Notes: a model not told the origin generated them from the letters alone. Positions 49,553-58,244 are shown, counted from the first letter of the stretch. The stretch: 64,000 nucleotides of DNA from Fodinibacter sp963707895 (GCA_963707895.1 CAVPRS010000011.1:558001-622000), one strand, 5' to 3'. A program made the numbers and translations.

Positions 49553-49610
49553 CACGCAGAAGCTCGGCCGGCAGGCACCTGTTGCTGCGCGCCCGGCGAA
49601 CTTCTGCGTG
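49553..49610. repeat. Palindrome between convergent DUF3180 gene and nuoD-like gene
   Basis: CACGCAGAAG (49553-49562) and CTTCTGCGTG (49601-49610) are perfect inverted arms. The pairing continues imperfectly inward through TCGGCCGG and CCGGCGA, giving about 20 bp around a loop of about 20 bases. Suitable as a bidirectional terminator. Confidence 0.65.
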
Positions 49611-49624
49611 CCCGGACGCCCGGC

Positions 49625-50797
49625 CTACTTGTCGACGTCGCCGACGACGAAGAACATCGACCCGAGCACGGCCACCATGTCGGCCACCAGGCAGCCGGGC
49701 AGCACCTGCGAGAGCACCTGCACGTTGTTGAACGACGCCGAACGCAGCTTGAGCCGCCACGGGGTCTTCTCACCACGGGAGACCAGGTAGTAGCCGTTGA
49801 AGCCGAGTGGGTTCTCGGTGGCGGTGTAGCGCTCGCCCTCGGGGACCTTGAGCACCTTGGGCAGTCGCTGGTTGACCGGGCCGGCGGGCAGCATCCCGAG
49901 CGTGTCGAGGCACGCCTGGGCCAGGTCGAGGCTGACGTGCACCTGCTCGAGCAGCACCTCGAGCCGCGCCTGGCAGTCGCCGGCGGTGCGGGTGACGACG
50001 CGGCCGGGCCCGCCGGGGCCGAACAGCACGGCATACGCAAGGTAGGGGTCGTCGCGGCGCAGGTCGACGTCGAGGCCGCTGGCCCGCGCGATCGGGCCCG
50101 ACACCCCGTAGGCCCGGCACGTGGCGGTGTCGAGCACGCCCACCCCGCGGGTGCGGGCCTCGAGGATCTCGTTGCCGACGATGAGCGACTCGAGCTCGGG
50201 AAGCCGCCGCCGGACCCCGTTGACGGCCGCCTCGACCCGGCCGAGCCACCCGGCGGGCACGTCCTCCTTGAGGCCGCCGACCCGGTTGAACATGTAGTGC
50301 ATCCGGCCGCCGGAGGCCTCCTCCATCACGGCCTGCAGCTCCTCGCGCTCACGGAACGCGTAGAAGACCGGCGTGATCGCCCCGAGCTCGAGCGGGTAGG
50401 AGCCGAGGAACATCAGGTGCGAGAGAACCCGGTTGAGCTCGGCGAGCAACGTGCGCAGCCACACCGCCCGCTCGGGCACCTCCATGCCGAGCATCGCCTC
50501 GACGCCGAGCACCACCCCGAGCTCGTTGCTGAACGCCGAGAGCCAGTCGTGCCGGTTGGCGAGCACGGTGATCTGGCGGTAGTCGCGCACCTCGAACAGC
50601 TTCTCGGCGCCACGGTGCATGTAGCCGATGACCGGCTCCGCCGAGATGATCCGCTCGCCGTCGAGCACCACGCGCAGCCGCAGCACCCCGTGCGTCGCCG
50701 GGTGCTGCGGGCCGATGTTGAGCACCATGTCGGCGGTCGCGAGGCCGCCGGCGCCCATGCCGACGTCGAGCGCGCGCTGGCCGGTCTCGGAGGTCAC
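49625..50797 (-). CDS. Solitary NADH-quinone oxidoreductase subunit D-like protein
   Basis: 390 residues from ATG 50797. It matches the 49-kDa/NuoD subunit of complex I: LNIGPQHPATHGVLRLRVVLDGE, EPVIGYMHRGAEKLFEVRDYRQ, FSNELGVVLGVEAMLGMEVPERA, YAVLFGPGGPGRVVTRTAGDCQAR and the C-terminal GSMFFVVGDVDK. NuoD contributes to the quinone site together with NuoB. No other nuo gene is in the window, so this is either a second copy or part of a smaller oxidoreductase. Arg62 in MHRGAEK aligns by motif with the human NDUFS2 arginine methylated by NDUFAF7. A methyltransferase of that family is encoded at 51438-52397. Confidence 0.9.
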   Translation of the reverse strand: MTSETGQRALDVGMGAGGLATADMVLNIGPQHPATHGVLRLRVVLDGERIISAEPVIGYMHRGAEKLFEVRDYRQITVLANRHDWLSAFSNELGVVLGVEAMLGMEVPERAVWLRTLLAELNRVLSHLMFLGSYPLELGAITPVFYAFREREELQAVMEEASGGRMHYMFNRVGGLKEDVPAGWLGRVEAAVNGVRRRLPELESLIVGNEILEARTRGVGVLDTATCRAYGVSGPIARASGLDVDLRRDDPYLAYAVLFGPGGPGRVVTRTAGDCQARLEVLLEQVHVSLDLAQACLDTLGMLPAGPVNQRLPKVLKVPEGERYTATENPLGFNGYYLVSRGEKTPWRLKLRSASFNNVQVLSQVLPGCLVADMVAVLGSMFFVVGDVDK

Positions 50798-50834
50798 GGT
50801 CGCCAGTCTGCCGCACCGCGCCGGGCGGCTGCCG

Positions 50835-51407
50835 TCAGCAGCCCGCGAACGTCTCGCCGCCGGTCGCCCAGCCGTCCTTGTCGAGGGTGACCAGCACCAG
50901 CCGGTCCATCTCGGGCGCCTCGGCCAGCTCGGCCGCGCTCACCGAGCGGGTCTGCATGGGGTCGCCGGCCGTCACGCAGTGGTGCAGCAGGAACATCGTG
51001 CCCTCGCGCACCGGGATGTCGAAGGTCTTCTTGTCGTTCTGGTTGATGTAGCGGTCGGAGCCGAACTGCCACGAGGTCACCGGCAGGCCCCGCTTCGCGA
51101 CCGACGCGTCGTCGACCGACGGGTCGGTCCAGCGGTCGAGCACGAGCACGTCGACGTCACCGGAGCGCTTGGCACCGGTGACCTGGCCGAAGTCGAACCT
51201 GCGGCCCTTGTCGTCGCTGGTGGGTGCCTTGCCCTTGGTCGAGGCCGTGGTCGAGGGCGTCGGGCCCGCCGAGGAGGCCGCTCCCGAGGGACCGGCGGTC
51301 ACGGTGACGACGACGTCAGGAGGGGTGCCCGACCCGCAGGCACCCAGGCTCGCCGCAGCCACGAGGGCGAGCGCGAAGGGGGTGAGGAGCATCCGGGACC
51401 GCATCAC
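50835..51407 (-). CDS. Lipoprotein of unknown function
   Basis: 190 residues from ATG 51407. A signal peptide with lipobox LGAC (Cys about 23) predicts a lipid-anchored extracytoplasmic protein. A Ser/Thr/Pro linker (about 35-60) is followed by a globular domain with RFDFGQVTGAK, LVLDRWTDPSV, WQFGSDRYINQNDKKTFDIPV and a final Cys. Two cysteines (LLHHCVT and the C-terminal GC) could pair. It lies between the NuoD-like gene and the methyltransferase on the same strand, 31-37 bases apart, so probably an operon. Family not recognised. Confidence 0.75.
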   Translation of the reverse strand: MMRSRMLLTPFALALVAAASLGACGSGTPPDVVVTVTAGPSGAASSAGPTPSTTASTKGKAPTSDDKGRRFDFGQVTGAKRSGDVDVLVLDRWTDPSVDDASVAKRGLPVTSWQFGSDRYINQNDKKTFDIPVREGTMFLLHHCVTAGDPMQTRSVSAAELAEAPEMDRLVLVTLDKDGWATGGETFAGC

Positions 51408-51437
51408 GACAACGGTGCCACGGACCGGCCCCGCGCG

Positions 51438-52397
51438 TCACATCCGCTGCACGCGACGCAGCACCCAGGCGAAGCCGCCGAGGCCGTCAGGAGCGAGGAG
51501 CGCACCGGCGGCCGAGGCCCGCGCGAGGGCCCCGAGGTAGCCGGCCGGGTCGGTGCGGGCGAGGTCGTGAGGTGGGGTCGCGGCATCCAGGCCCAGCGAG
51601 CGCAGCGCCGCCCGCTGGGACGTCAGCTCGTCGTGCTCGAGCGAGTCGACGGCGACGTGCGCGGTGAGGTCGCAGGTCCCGTCGGGGACGGGCGTGACCG
51701 GGGCCCCGTCCCGGTAGGCCGCGAGCGTGCCTCCCGTCGGACGCCCACCAGCCGTGTGGCCGTAGTCGACGGCGAGCAGGATGCCGTGGCGCACCCGCCG
51801 GACCAGGTCGCGCCAGGCCTCGTCGCGGGCCAGGCCGACCTCGACGCGGGCGCCGACCGGCAGGCCGTCGACGGGCCAGTGCCGCGCGCACCAGGCCAGC
51901 TCGTCGTCGGTGAGCGAGGCCCCGCCGACGGCAGCCGACTCCTCACCGGTGGCGGGGTCGACGAGGACGACGGCCAGCCGGCCGGGTGCGACGACCTCCG
52001 CCACGGTGCACGGCACCACGTCGAGCCACTCGTGGGCCAGCACGAGCACGTCGTCGAGGTCGGTGAGATCAGGAGGAACCGCGCTGCCGCCGCGGCCGCG
52101 CAGCCAGGCCACGGCATCCGGCAGGTCGGCCGGGCGCTCGACCACGTCGACGCCGGTGAGCCGCAGGTCGGGCCGCTGGGTCGCCAGGGCGGTCAGGAGC
52201 TCGCCGCGCCCGCAGCCGACGTCGACGACGTGGTGCACACCCTCGCGGTCGGCGAGGCGGCCGAGGGCGTCGGCGAGCTGCACGCCGAGCGGGCCGTGGG
52301 TCGACGTGGTGAAGTGCCCGGCCGGCCCCTCGGGCCGCAGGTAGAAGCCACGCGGGCCGTAGAGCGCGTCGTGCCACGCCTCGCGCCAGGGGAGCAT
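51438..52397 (-). CDS. MidA/NDUFAF7-family SAM-dependent methyltransferase
   Basis: 319 residues from ATG 52397; the frame upstream looks non-coding. The Methyltransf_28 pattern is recognisable: ALYGPRGFYLRPEGPAGHFTTS near the N-terminus, motif I VVDVGCGRGELL, and LAHEWLDVVPCTVAEV, the counterpart of the ANEFFDALP segment. VDYGHTAGGRPTGGTLAAY also fits. NDUFAF7 dimethylates an arginine in complex I subunit NDUFS2, needed for early assembly. Bacterial members are mostly uncharacterised. The NuoD-like protein two genes downstream carries the equivalent HRG arginine, making it a candidate substrate. Confidence 0.85.
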   Translation of the reverse strand: MLPWREAWHDALYGPRGFYLRPEGPAGHFTTSTHGPLGVQLADALGRLADREGVHHVVDVGCGRGELLTALATQRPDLRLTGVDVVERPADLPDAVAWLRGRGGSAVPPDLTDLDDVLVLAHEWLDVVPCTVAEVVAPGRLAVVLVDPATGEESAAVGGASLTDDELAWCARHWPVDGLPVGARVEVGLARDEAWRDLVRRVRHGILLAVDYGHTAGGRPTGGTLAAYRDGAPVTPVPDGTCDLTAHVAVDSLEHDELTSQRAALRSLGLDAATPPHDLARTDPAGYLGALARASAAGALLAPDGLGGFAWVLRRVQRM

Positions 52398-52499
52398 CAC
52401 CCGCCGCACGGTACCCACCCGCGGGAGGTGCCGGGGAGGTGAACGGGCGTCGCGAACCGGCGCGGCGGCATCCGTGCGGTAGGAGTAGGTTGCTCGCTC

Positions 52500-53390
52500 G
52501 TGGACGGCATCGAGCACCCCGCCCGGCTGACCGTGGGGGTCGTCGGCGCCGGACGGGTGGGTGCCGTGCTCGGCGCGGCCCTCGCCCGGGCCGGACACCG
52601 CGTCACCGGCGCCTACGCCGTGAGTGACGCCAGCCGCGCCCGGGCCGCCGACCTGCTGCCCGGGGTGCCGCTCGCCGACGTGGCCACCGTCGTCGCCGGG
52701 GCCGAGCTGGTGCTCCTCGCGGTACCGGACGACGCGCTGGCGCACCTCGTCGGCGGGCTGTCGGCCACCGGCGCCTGGCAGGCCGGGCAGATGGCGGTGC
52801 ACACCTCCGGACGGCACGGGGTGGCCGTGCTCGAGCCGGCCCGCGCCCACCACGTGCTGCCGCTCGCCCTGCACCCGGCGATGACGTTCACGGGCACCGC
52901 GATGGACCTCGACCGGCTCACCGAGTGCGCGTTCGGGGTCACGACCGACGAGGTCCTTCGACCGGTGGCCGAGGCGCTCGTCATGGAGATGGGCGGCGAC
53001 CCCGTGTGGGTGGCCGAGGAGGACCGGGTGGCCTACCACTGCGCCCTCGCGCACGGGGCCAACCACCTCGTCACGCTCACCACGCAGGCGATGGAGGTGC
53101 TGTCGCTGGCCGGTGTCGACGAGCCGCGCCGGGTCGTCGGGCCGCTGATGCGCGCGGCCCTCGACAACGCCCTGCGGCTGGGTGACGCGGCCCTCACCGG
53201 ACCGGTGGCCCGGGGCGACGTGGGTACGGTGGAGGACCACCTGCGCGAGCTGGACCGGCTCTCGCCCGAGATCCGGAGGACCTACGTGGCGCTCGCCCGT
53301 GCCACCGCGCTGCGCGCCCTCGACAGCGGGCGCCTGCGGCCGGCCGACGCCGAGCCCCTCCTCGACAGCCTCGCCGACCAGGAGCACTGA
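52500..53390 (+). CDS. Rossmann-like / DUF2520 protein
   Basis: 296 residues from GTG 52500. The N-terminal NAD(P)-binding fold has VGVVGAGRVGAVLGAALARAGH and LVLLAVPDDAL. The C-terminal helical domain matches DUF2520 (HHVLPLALHPAMTFTG, WVAEEDRVAYHCALAHGANHLVTLTTQAMEVL), similar in layout to ketopantoate reductase and 6-phosphogluconate dehydrogenase-like enzymes. It directly abuts panC. A role as the ketopantoate reductase of the pathway, or a related reductase, is attractive but unproven. Confidence 0.88.
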   Translation: MDGIEHPARLTVGVVGAGRVGAVLGAALARAGHRVTGAYAVSDASRARAADLLPGVPLADVATVVAGAELVLLAVPDDALAHLVGGLSATGAWQAGQMAVHTSGRHGVAVLEPARAHHVLPLALHPAMTFTGTAMDLDRLTECAFGVTTDEVLRPVAEALVMEMGGDPVWVAEEDRVAYHCALAHGANHLVTLTTQAMEVLSLAGVDEPRRVVGPLMRAALDNALRLGDAALTGPVARGDVGTVEDHLRELDRLSPEIRRTYVALARATALRALDSGRLRPADAEPLLDSLADQEH

Positions 53391-54308
53391 GTGACCACCG
53401 CCACCACCGTCCCCGTCGTCGCGCACACCCGCGAAGAGCTCAAGGCGGCCCGCGAGGCGCTGTCCAGCCGTGACGTCGCGGTGGTGATGACGATGGGGGC
53501 GCTGCACGACGGGCACGCGCAGCTGATCCGCGCGGCCCGGCAGCGGCACGACCACGTCGTCGTGACGATCTTCCTCAACCCGCTGCAGTTCGGGCCCAAG
53601 GAGGACCTGTCGCGCTACCCGCGCACCTTCGACGCCGACCTGGAGATCTGCACCGCGGCCGGCGTCGACGTGATCTTCGCGCCCACCCCCGACGTCGTCT
53701 ACCCCGAGGGCGACCCCGGCGTGCGGGTGTCGGCCGGTCCGCTCGGCGAGGTGCTCGAGGGCGCCTCGCGGCCGGGCCACTTCGACGGCGTGCTCACCGT
53801 GGTCGGCAAGCTGCTGCACCTCACCGCGGCCCGCAGCGCCTACTTCGGCCAGAAGGACGCCCAGCAGCTGCTCCTCATCCGGCGGATGGTGCGTGACATC
53901 GACTTCCCGGTCGACGTCGTCTCGGTGCCCACGGTGCGCGAGCCCGACGGCCTGGCGATGAGCAGCAGGAACATGTACCTGACCGAGAGCGACCGCGAGA
54001 CGGCCCTGTGCCTCTCCCGGGCGCTGCGGGCTGGTGGCGAGGCCGCGTCGTTCGGCCCCTCCGCCATCCGACGGGCGGCCCGGGAGGTGCTCGTCGAGGA
54101 GCCGCTCGCCCTCGTCGACTACCTCGTGCTGGTGCACCCGCACACCCTCGCCGACGTGCCCGAGTGGTACCGGGGTGAGGCGCTGCTCGCGGTCGCGGCC
54201 CGGGTCGGCACCACCCGCCTCATCGACAACGCCCCGTTGCTCGTCGGCCCCGGTGGTGGCCCGGTGGACGTGTTCTCCGACGTGCCGCACGCCCGGGCCG
54301 AGGTCTGA
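53391..54308 (+). CDS. panC: Pantothenate synthetase
   Basis: 305 residues from GTG 53391, directly after the DUF2520 stop. It condenses pantoate and beta-alanine with ATP. Signatures: MTMGALHDGHAQLIRAAR (HIGH-like), VVTIFLNPLQFGPKEDLSRYPR, GHFDGVLTVVGKLLHL, YFGQKDAQQLLLIRRMV and the KMSKS-like LAMSSRNMYL. panD is not in the window, although it often follows panC in Actinobacteria; here nadB follows instead. Confidence 0.96.
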   Translation: MTTATTVPVVAHTREELKAAREALSSRDVAVVMTMGALHDGHAQLIRAARQRHDHVVVTIFLNPLQFGPKEDLSRYPRTFDADLEICTAAGVDVIFAPTPDVVYPEGDPGVRVSAGPLGEVLEGASRPGHFDGVLTVVGKLLHLTAARSAYFGQKDAQQLLLIRRMVRDIDFPVDVVSVPTVREPDGLAMSSRNMYLTESDRETALCLSRALRAGGEAASFGPSAIRRAAREVLVEEPLALVDYLVLVHPHTLADVPEWYRGEALLAVAARVGTTRLIDNAPLLVGPGGGPVDVFSDVPHARAEV

Positions 54309-54315
54309 GCACCGG

Positions 54316-55995
54316 ATGCCGTCCACGCGCGCCACGCTGCCGCGGCGCCTCAGTGCACCCGCACCCGGCTGGACGACCAGCGCCGACGTCGTCGTGGTGG
54401 GGTCCGGCATCGCCGGCCTGACCTGTGCGCTGCGGTTGCGCGAGCGGGTCGACCGGGTGCTGCTGGTCACCAAGACGGTTCTCTCGGCAGGCTCCACCGC
54501 CTGGGCGCAGGGAGGCATCGCGGCGGCGCTCGACCCCGAGGACACCCCGCAGGAGCACCTCGACGACACGCTGGTCGCCGGCGTCGGGCTGTGCGACCGG
54601 GAGGCGGTGCGCATCCTGGTCACCGAGGGGCCTGACCGGGTGCGCGAGCTCGTCGCGCTCGGCGCCGAGTTCGACCGCGACGCCGGTGGCGAGATCAAGC
54701 TGACCCGCGAGGGGGGCCACCACCGCGACCGCATCGCCCACGCGGGCGGCGACGCGACGGGCGCCGAGATCTCCCGCGCGCTGATCGCCGCGCTGCACCG
54801 GGTGGTCGACGACCCCGGTATCGAGGTCGTCGAGCACGCGCTCGTCGTCGACCTCCTCACCGCCGACGACGGCGCGGTGTGCGGGGTGACGCTGCACGTC
54901 ATCGGCGAGGGGCAGGTCGACGGCCTCGGGGCGGCCTACGGCCGGGCGGTCGTGCTCGCCACCGGCGGCCTCGGGCAGATCTACACCTCGACGACCAACC
55001 CGCCGGTCGCGACCGGCGACGGCATGGCGGCGGCGCTGCGGGCCGGGGCCCGGGTCACCGACCTGGAGTTCGTGCAGTTCCACCCCACGGTGCTCTTCCT
55101 CGGAGAGGGCTCCACCGGCCAGCAGCCGCTGATCTCCGAGGCGGTGCGCGGCGAGGGTGCCTTCCTCGTCGACGGTTCCGGCCACCGGATCATGCAGGGG
55201 CGCCACGAGCTCGCGGACCTCGCGCCGCGTGACGTAGTCGCGCGGGCGATCCTCGACGTCATGCGCGACCAGGCCGTCGACCACGTGTGGCTCGACGCCC
55301 GGCACCTCGGCGCCGAGTTCCTCGAGCAGCGCTTCCCGTCGATCGTGGCCCGGTGCCGCGAGCTCGGGTTCGACCCGGCCACCGAGCTGCTGCCGGTCGC
55401 ACCGGCCCAGCACTACGCGTCCGGCGGGGTCGAGACCGACCACCTCGGACGCTCCTCGCTCGACGGGCTCTACGCCTGCGGCGAGTGCTCGTGCACCGGG
55501 GTCCACGGCGCCAACCGGCTCGCGTCGAACTCGCTGCTCGAGGGGCTCGTCTTCGCGTACCGCATCGCCGACGACGTCACCACCCGCCTCGCAGCCGGCG
55601 AGCTGCCGCTGCGTGAGCCGTCGTGGGACGCCGGGGTCGCCGCAGTGCTCGACGCCTCGCACCGCCTCGACGTGCAGCGGGCGATGACCCGCGGCTCGGG
55701 CCCGGTGCGGTCGGGCCCGTCGACCCAGGGGGCCGTCGAGGCCCTCGCCGCGCTCGCCTCCCTGCCCCCGACCGAGGCCGAGCCCGGTCCGGCCACCTGG
55801 GAGACGACCAACCTGCTCCACCTCGGGCAGGCCCTCTCGCTCGTCGCGCACCTGCGCGAGGAGACCCGCGGCGGGCACGTGCGCTCGGACTTCCCCGAGC
55901 GCGATGACGCGCACTGGCTGCGCCACCTCACGACGACCCGGTCGCCCGACGGGGCACTCGTCGTCACGGAGCGGTCGGTGGAGGCCCCCGCATGA
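54316..55995 (+). CDS. nadB: L-aspartate oxidase
   Basis: 559 residues from ATG 54316. FAD enzyme making iminoaspartate for NAD synthesis. The FAD site is VVVVGSGIAGLTCALRL; STAWAQGGIAAAL, the catalytic region RGEGAFLVDGSGHR and the C-terminal SGGVETDHLGRSSLDGLYACGE and NRLASNSLLEGLVF match the fumarate reductase/aspartate oxidase family. nadC follows by an ATGA overlap. nadA is not present in the window. Confidence 0.96.
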   Translation: MPSTRATLPRRLSAPAPGWTTSADVVVVGSGIAGLTCALRLRERVDRVLLVTKTVLSAGSTAWAQGGIAAALDPEDTPQEHLDDTLVAGVGLCDREAVRILVTEGPDRVRELVALGAEFDRDAGGEIKLTREGGHHRDRIAHAGGDATGAEISRALIAALHRVVDDPGIEVVEHALVVDLLTADDGAVCGVTLHVIGEGQVDGLGAAYGRAVVLATGGLGQIYTSTTNPPVATGDGMAAALRAGARVTDLEFVQFHPTVLFLGEGSTGQQPLISEAVRGEGAFLVDGSGHRIMQGRHELADLAPRDVVARAILDVMRDQAVDHVWLDARHLGAEFLEQRFPSIVARCRELGFDPATELLPVAPAQHYASGGVETDHLGRSSLDGLYACGECSCTGVHGANRLASNSLLEGLVFAYRIADDVTTRLAAGELPLREPSWDAGVAAVLDASHRLDVQRAMTRGSGPVRSGPSTQGAVEALAALASLPPTEAEPGPATWETTNLLHLGQALSLVAHLREETRGGHVRSDFPERDDAHWLRHLTTTRSPDGALVVTERSVEAPA

Positions 55996-56873
55996 CCGAC
56001 CACGGCTTCCCGACCACCGACGCCCTGCTGCTCGTGCACCGCGCGCTCGACGAGGACCTCGCCACCGGCACCGACGTCACGACGATGGCGACGATCCCGG
56101 CATCCCAGGTGTCGGTCTCGCACCTCGTGGCGCGGGCCGACGGGGTGGTCGCCGGGCTACCCGTCGCCGCGCTGGTGCTCGACGCCGTGGCGACGCGCCT
56201 CGGGTCGGCTGCCGTCGAGGTCTCGCTGCACGTCGACGACGGCGCCCGGGTGCGACGCGGCGACCACCTCGCCACCCTTCGCGGGGCCACCCGGACCACC
56301 CTCGTCGCCGAGCGGACGGTGCTCAACGTGCTGTCGCGCACCTCCGGTGTGGCCACCCACACCCGGCGCTGGGCCGACGTGCTCGCCGGGTCGGGCGCGA
56401 TGGTGCTCGACACCCGCAAGACCACGCCGGGGCTGCGCGCGCTGGAGAAGTACGCCGTGCGCTGCGGCGGGGGCACCAACAAGCGGATGGGCCTCTACGA
56501 CGTCGCGATGATCAAGGACAACCACAAGCTCGCCGCGGGTGGGCTGACCCAGGCGTTCGACGCGGTGCGACGCACCTTCCCCGAGGTCGCCATCCAGGTC
56601 GAGGTCACGACCACCGACGAGGCCCTCGAGTCCGTGGCCGCTGGGGCGCGGTTCCTGTTGTGCGACAACATGTCCACCGACCTCCTGCGCACCACGGTGG
56701 ATGCCGTGCGCGGCACCGGCGAGTCGGTCGAGATCGAGGCGACGGGCAACCTGACGCTCGAGGTCGCGGCGGCCTACGCGGCCACCGGGGTCGACTACCT
56801 GTCGGTCGGCGGGCTGACCCACTCCTCGCCGATCCTCGACATCGCGCTCGACCTCGATCCCGAGGGCGACTGA
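55992..56873 (+). CDS. nadC: Nicotinate-nucleotide pyrophosphorylase (quinolinate phosphoribosyltransferase)
   Basis: 293 residues from ATG 55992. It converts quinolinate and PRPP to nicotinate mononucleotide. Signatures: DEDLATGTDVTTMATIP, LNVLSRTSGVATHTRRW, DTRKTTPGLRALEKYAVRCGGG, KDNHKLAAGGL, LCDNMSTDLLR and VGGLTHSSPILDIALDL. Last gene of the pan-nad run. Confidence 0.97.
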   Translation: MTDHGFPTTDALLLVHRALDEDLATGTDVTTMATIPASQVSVSHLVARADGVVAGLPVAALVLDAVATRLGSAAVEVSLHVDDGARVRRGDHLATLRGATRTTLVAERTVLNVLSRTSGVATHTRRWADVLAGSGAMVLDTRKTTPGLRALEKYAVRCGGGTNKRMGLYDVAMIKDNHKLAAGGLTQAFDAVRRTFPEVAIQVEVTTTDEALESVAAGARFLLCDNMSTDLLRTTVDAVRGTGESVEIEATGNLTLEVAAAYAATGVDYLSVGGLTHSSPILDIALDLDPEGD

Positions 56874-57161
56874 GCCGCGCCCGCGCAAGCACGGACTTGG
56901 TCACCCCGGCGCTCCCACGAACAGGCAGAGGCCACCGGGCGCGCCGTGCGCCAGCGTGTGACCGACCGCAGACCTGCTGCGGCGGTGCTCATTGCCTGTC
57001 ACCAGGAGCACCATCCGCGGCCGACCCCCGCGACCAGGGTCAGCGCGTGATGGTGAAGGAGTCGGCCAGGGTCCCGCCCGAGGTGCGCACCGGGCGGCGG
57101 CCGGGTGACGACGCCATCCGCCATCCGCCATCACGGCGCATCGCGCTGCAAGACTCACCGG
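56874..57161. other. Intergenic region, no confident gene
   Basis: 288 bases after nadC. A short hairpin CCGCA-gacctgc-TGCGG and a triplet-like run CATCCGCCATCCGCCATC are visible. A minus-strand frame near 57040-57115 reads a peptide ending RTSGGTLADSFTITR then stop, which looks like the tail of a protein but has little before it. No promoter or RNA structure was identified. Confidence 0.4.
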
Positions 57162-57470
57162 GTGGACCTGGCCGGCTTCGACGCCCTCGCGACCTCGCTC
57201 GCCGGTGTGCGGCGTACCACCCCGGGGGGTGCCGCCCGGTGGTCGCTGCACGGGCGGCTGGTCGCCCGACAGCTCGACGACACCCACGTGGTGATCCGGG
57301 CCGAGCTCGACGTGCGCGACTCGCTGGTCGAGCAGCACCCGGAGGTCTTCACGGTGCCCCGACGGTTCGTGAAGCACATGATGGTCGTCGCCGACCTCAC
57401 CGCCGCCGACGACGGTGCGGTCGAGGACGCCCTCGAGGCTGCCTGGTCGCTGCAGCGCGAGGCCGGCTGA
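57162..57470 (+). CDS. MmcQ/YjbR-family protein
   Basis: 102 residues from GTG 57162, chosen because residues upstream do not look coding. The CyaY-like MmcQ/YjbR fold is suggested by FDALATSLAGVRRTTPGGAARWSLHGRLVARQLDD and by the mid-region VIRAELDVRDSLVEQHPEVFTVPRRFVKHMMVVADL. Such small DNA-binding-like proteins have no firm function. A small membrane protein follows after 110 bases. Confidence 0.8.
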   Translation: MDLAGFDALATSLAGVRRTTPGGAARWSLHGRLVARQLDDTHVVIRAELDVRDSLVEQHPEVFTVPRRFVKHMMVVADLTAADDGAVEDALEAAWSLQREAG

Positions 57471-57580
57471 CGGGTGCGCGCGGACCCGCCGCACCCGGTC
57501 CGAACGGGTGACGCCGTGGGGGTGCCGGGGTACGGTGAGCCCACCCACGAGCGGTCGTGGGACGCCGGGAGGAGATCGCC

Positions 57581-57781
57581 GTGCTGTGGTTCCTCATCGC
57601 CCTCGCCGTGCTGGTCGTCGGTATCGCGGTCCGCGACCTCCTGCGCCGTCCCGACCCCACGGACACGCCCGACCCCAGGCCCCAGGGTCGCGCCGTCGGG
57701 ACCCAGACCGACTGGGCCCGGGCCTGGGACGGCCTGAACGGTGGAGGGTACTCGGGCAGCGGTGGCGGTGGCCTGCCCTAG
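57581..57781 (+). CDS. Small single-TM membrane protein
   Basis: 66 residues from GTG 57581; GGGAGGAGA (57568-57576) makes this the best start. One TM helix at the N-terminus (LWFLIALAVLVVGIAVRDLL) is followed by a Pro/Asp-rich segment and a Gly/Ser-rich end (NGGGYSGSGGGGLP). No family recognised. Only 9 bases separate it from the next start. Confidence 0.6.
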   Translation: MLWFLIALAVLVVGIAVRDLLRRPDPTDTPDPRPQGRAVGTQTDWARAWDGLNGGGYSGSGGGGLP

Positions 57782-57790
57782 CGTGGTCGC

Positions 57791-58244
57791 ATGATCGAGG
57801 CCCACAAGGTGAGCGCCTGGAAGGGTCGGTACGACATCGTCGCCGACGGCCGTCCCGGTGGCGACCTGGGACAAGTCGGCGTGGACGTCCGGTGGGCGCC
57901 TCGAGATCGACGGGCGGCCGCATGACGTCCGGGCCAACCTGTGGCAGGGCGACTGGGCGATGACCGACGCCGCCGGCTCCGTCGTGGCGAGGGCCACCGG
58001 GGTGGGTCGCAAGACCTGGACGGTCGAGGCCGACCGGGTGACCTACGAGTTCCGCCGCGGGTCGTGGTGGCGCTACGAGGTCGAGCTGCTCGCGGCCGGG
58101 GCCGCCGTGGGGTCGGTGCGCCGGCCGAAGGTCTGGCGCAGTGACGCCGTGGCCGACCTGCCAGGGGTGCCGCTCGACGTCGGGGTCTTCGCGCTGGCCG
58201 TCGTGCTGGCCAAGTGGGACAACGAGTCCGCCGCCGCCGGCTGA
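57791..58244 (+). CDS. Conserved hypothetical protein, LURP-one/scramblase-like, frameshifted
   Basis: From ATG 57791 the frame reads MIEAHKVSAWKGRYDIVADGRP and then breaks at CCC 57854-57856. Removing one C continues with VATWDKSAWTSGGRLEIDGR to the stop at 58244, about 150 residues in all. Alternating hydrophobic strands (WEADRVTYEFRRGSWWRYEVELL-like) and a C-terminal hydrophobic helix (VFALAVVLAKW) suggest the tubby/LURP-one-type barrel, as in scramblase-related proteins. That assignment is tentative. A second start at GTG 58858-type positions is not needed if the indel is corrected. Confidence 0.6.

Noticed and set aside
49625..50797. Start of a complete nuo (complex I) operon
   Set aside because: Flanking genes are a lipoprotein, a methyltransferase and DUF3180; no other complex I subunit is visible on either side.
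57105..57161. Upstream start of the YjbR-like gene at 57105
   Set aside because: The extra residues come from the triplet-like CATCCGC run and look non-coding; GTG 57162 matches the usual protein length.
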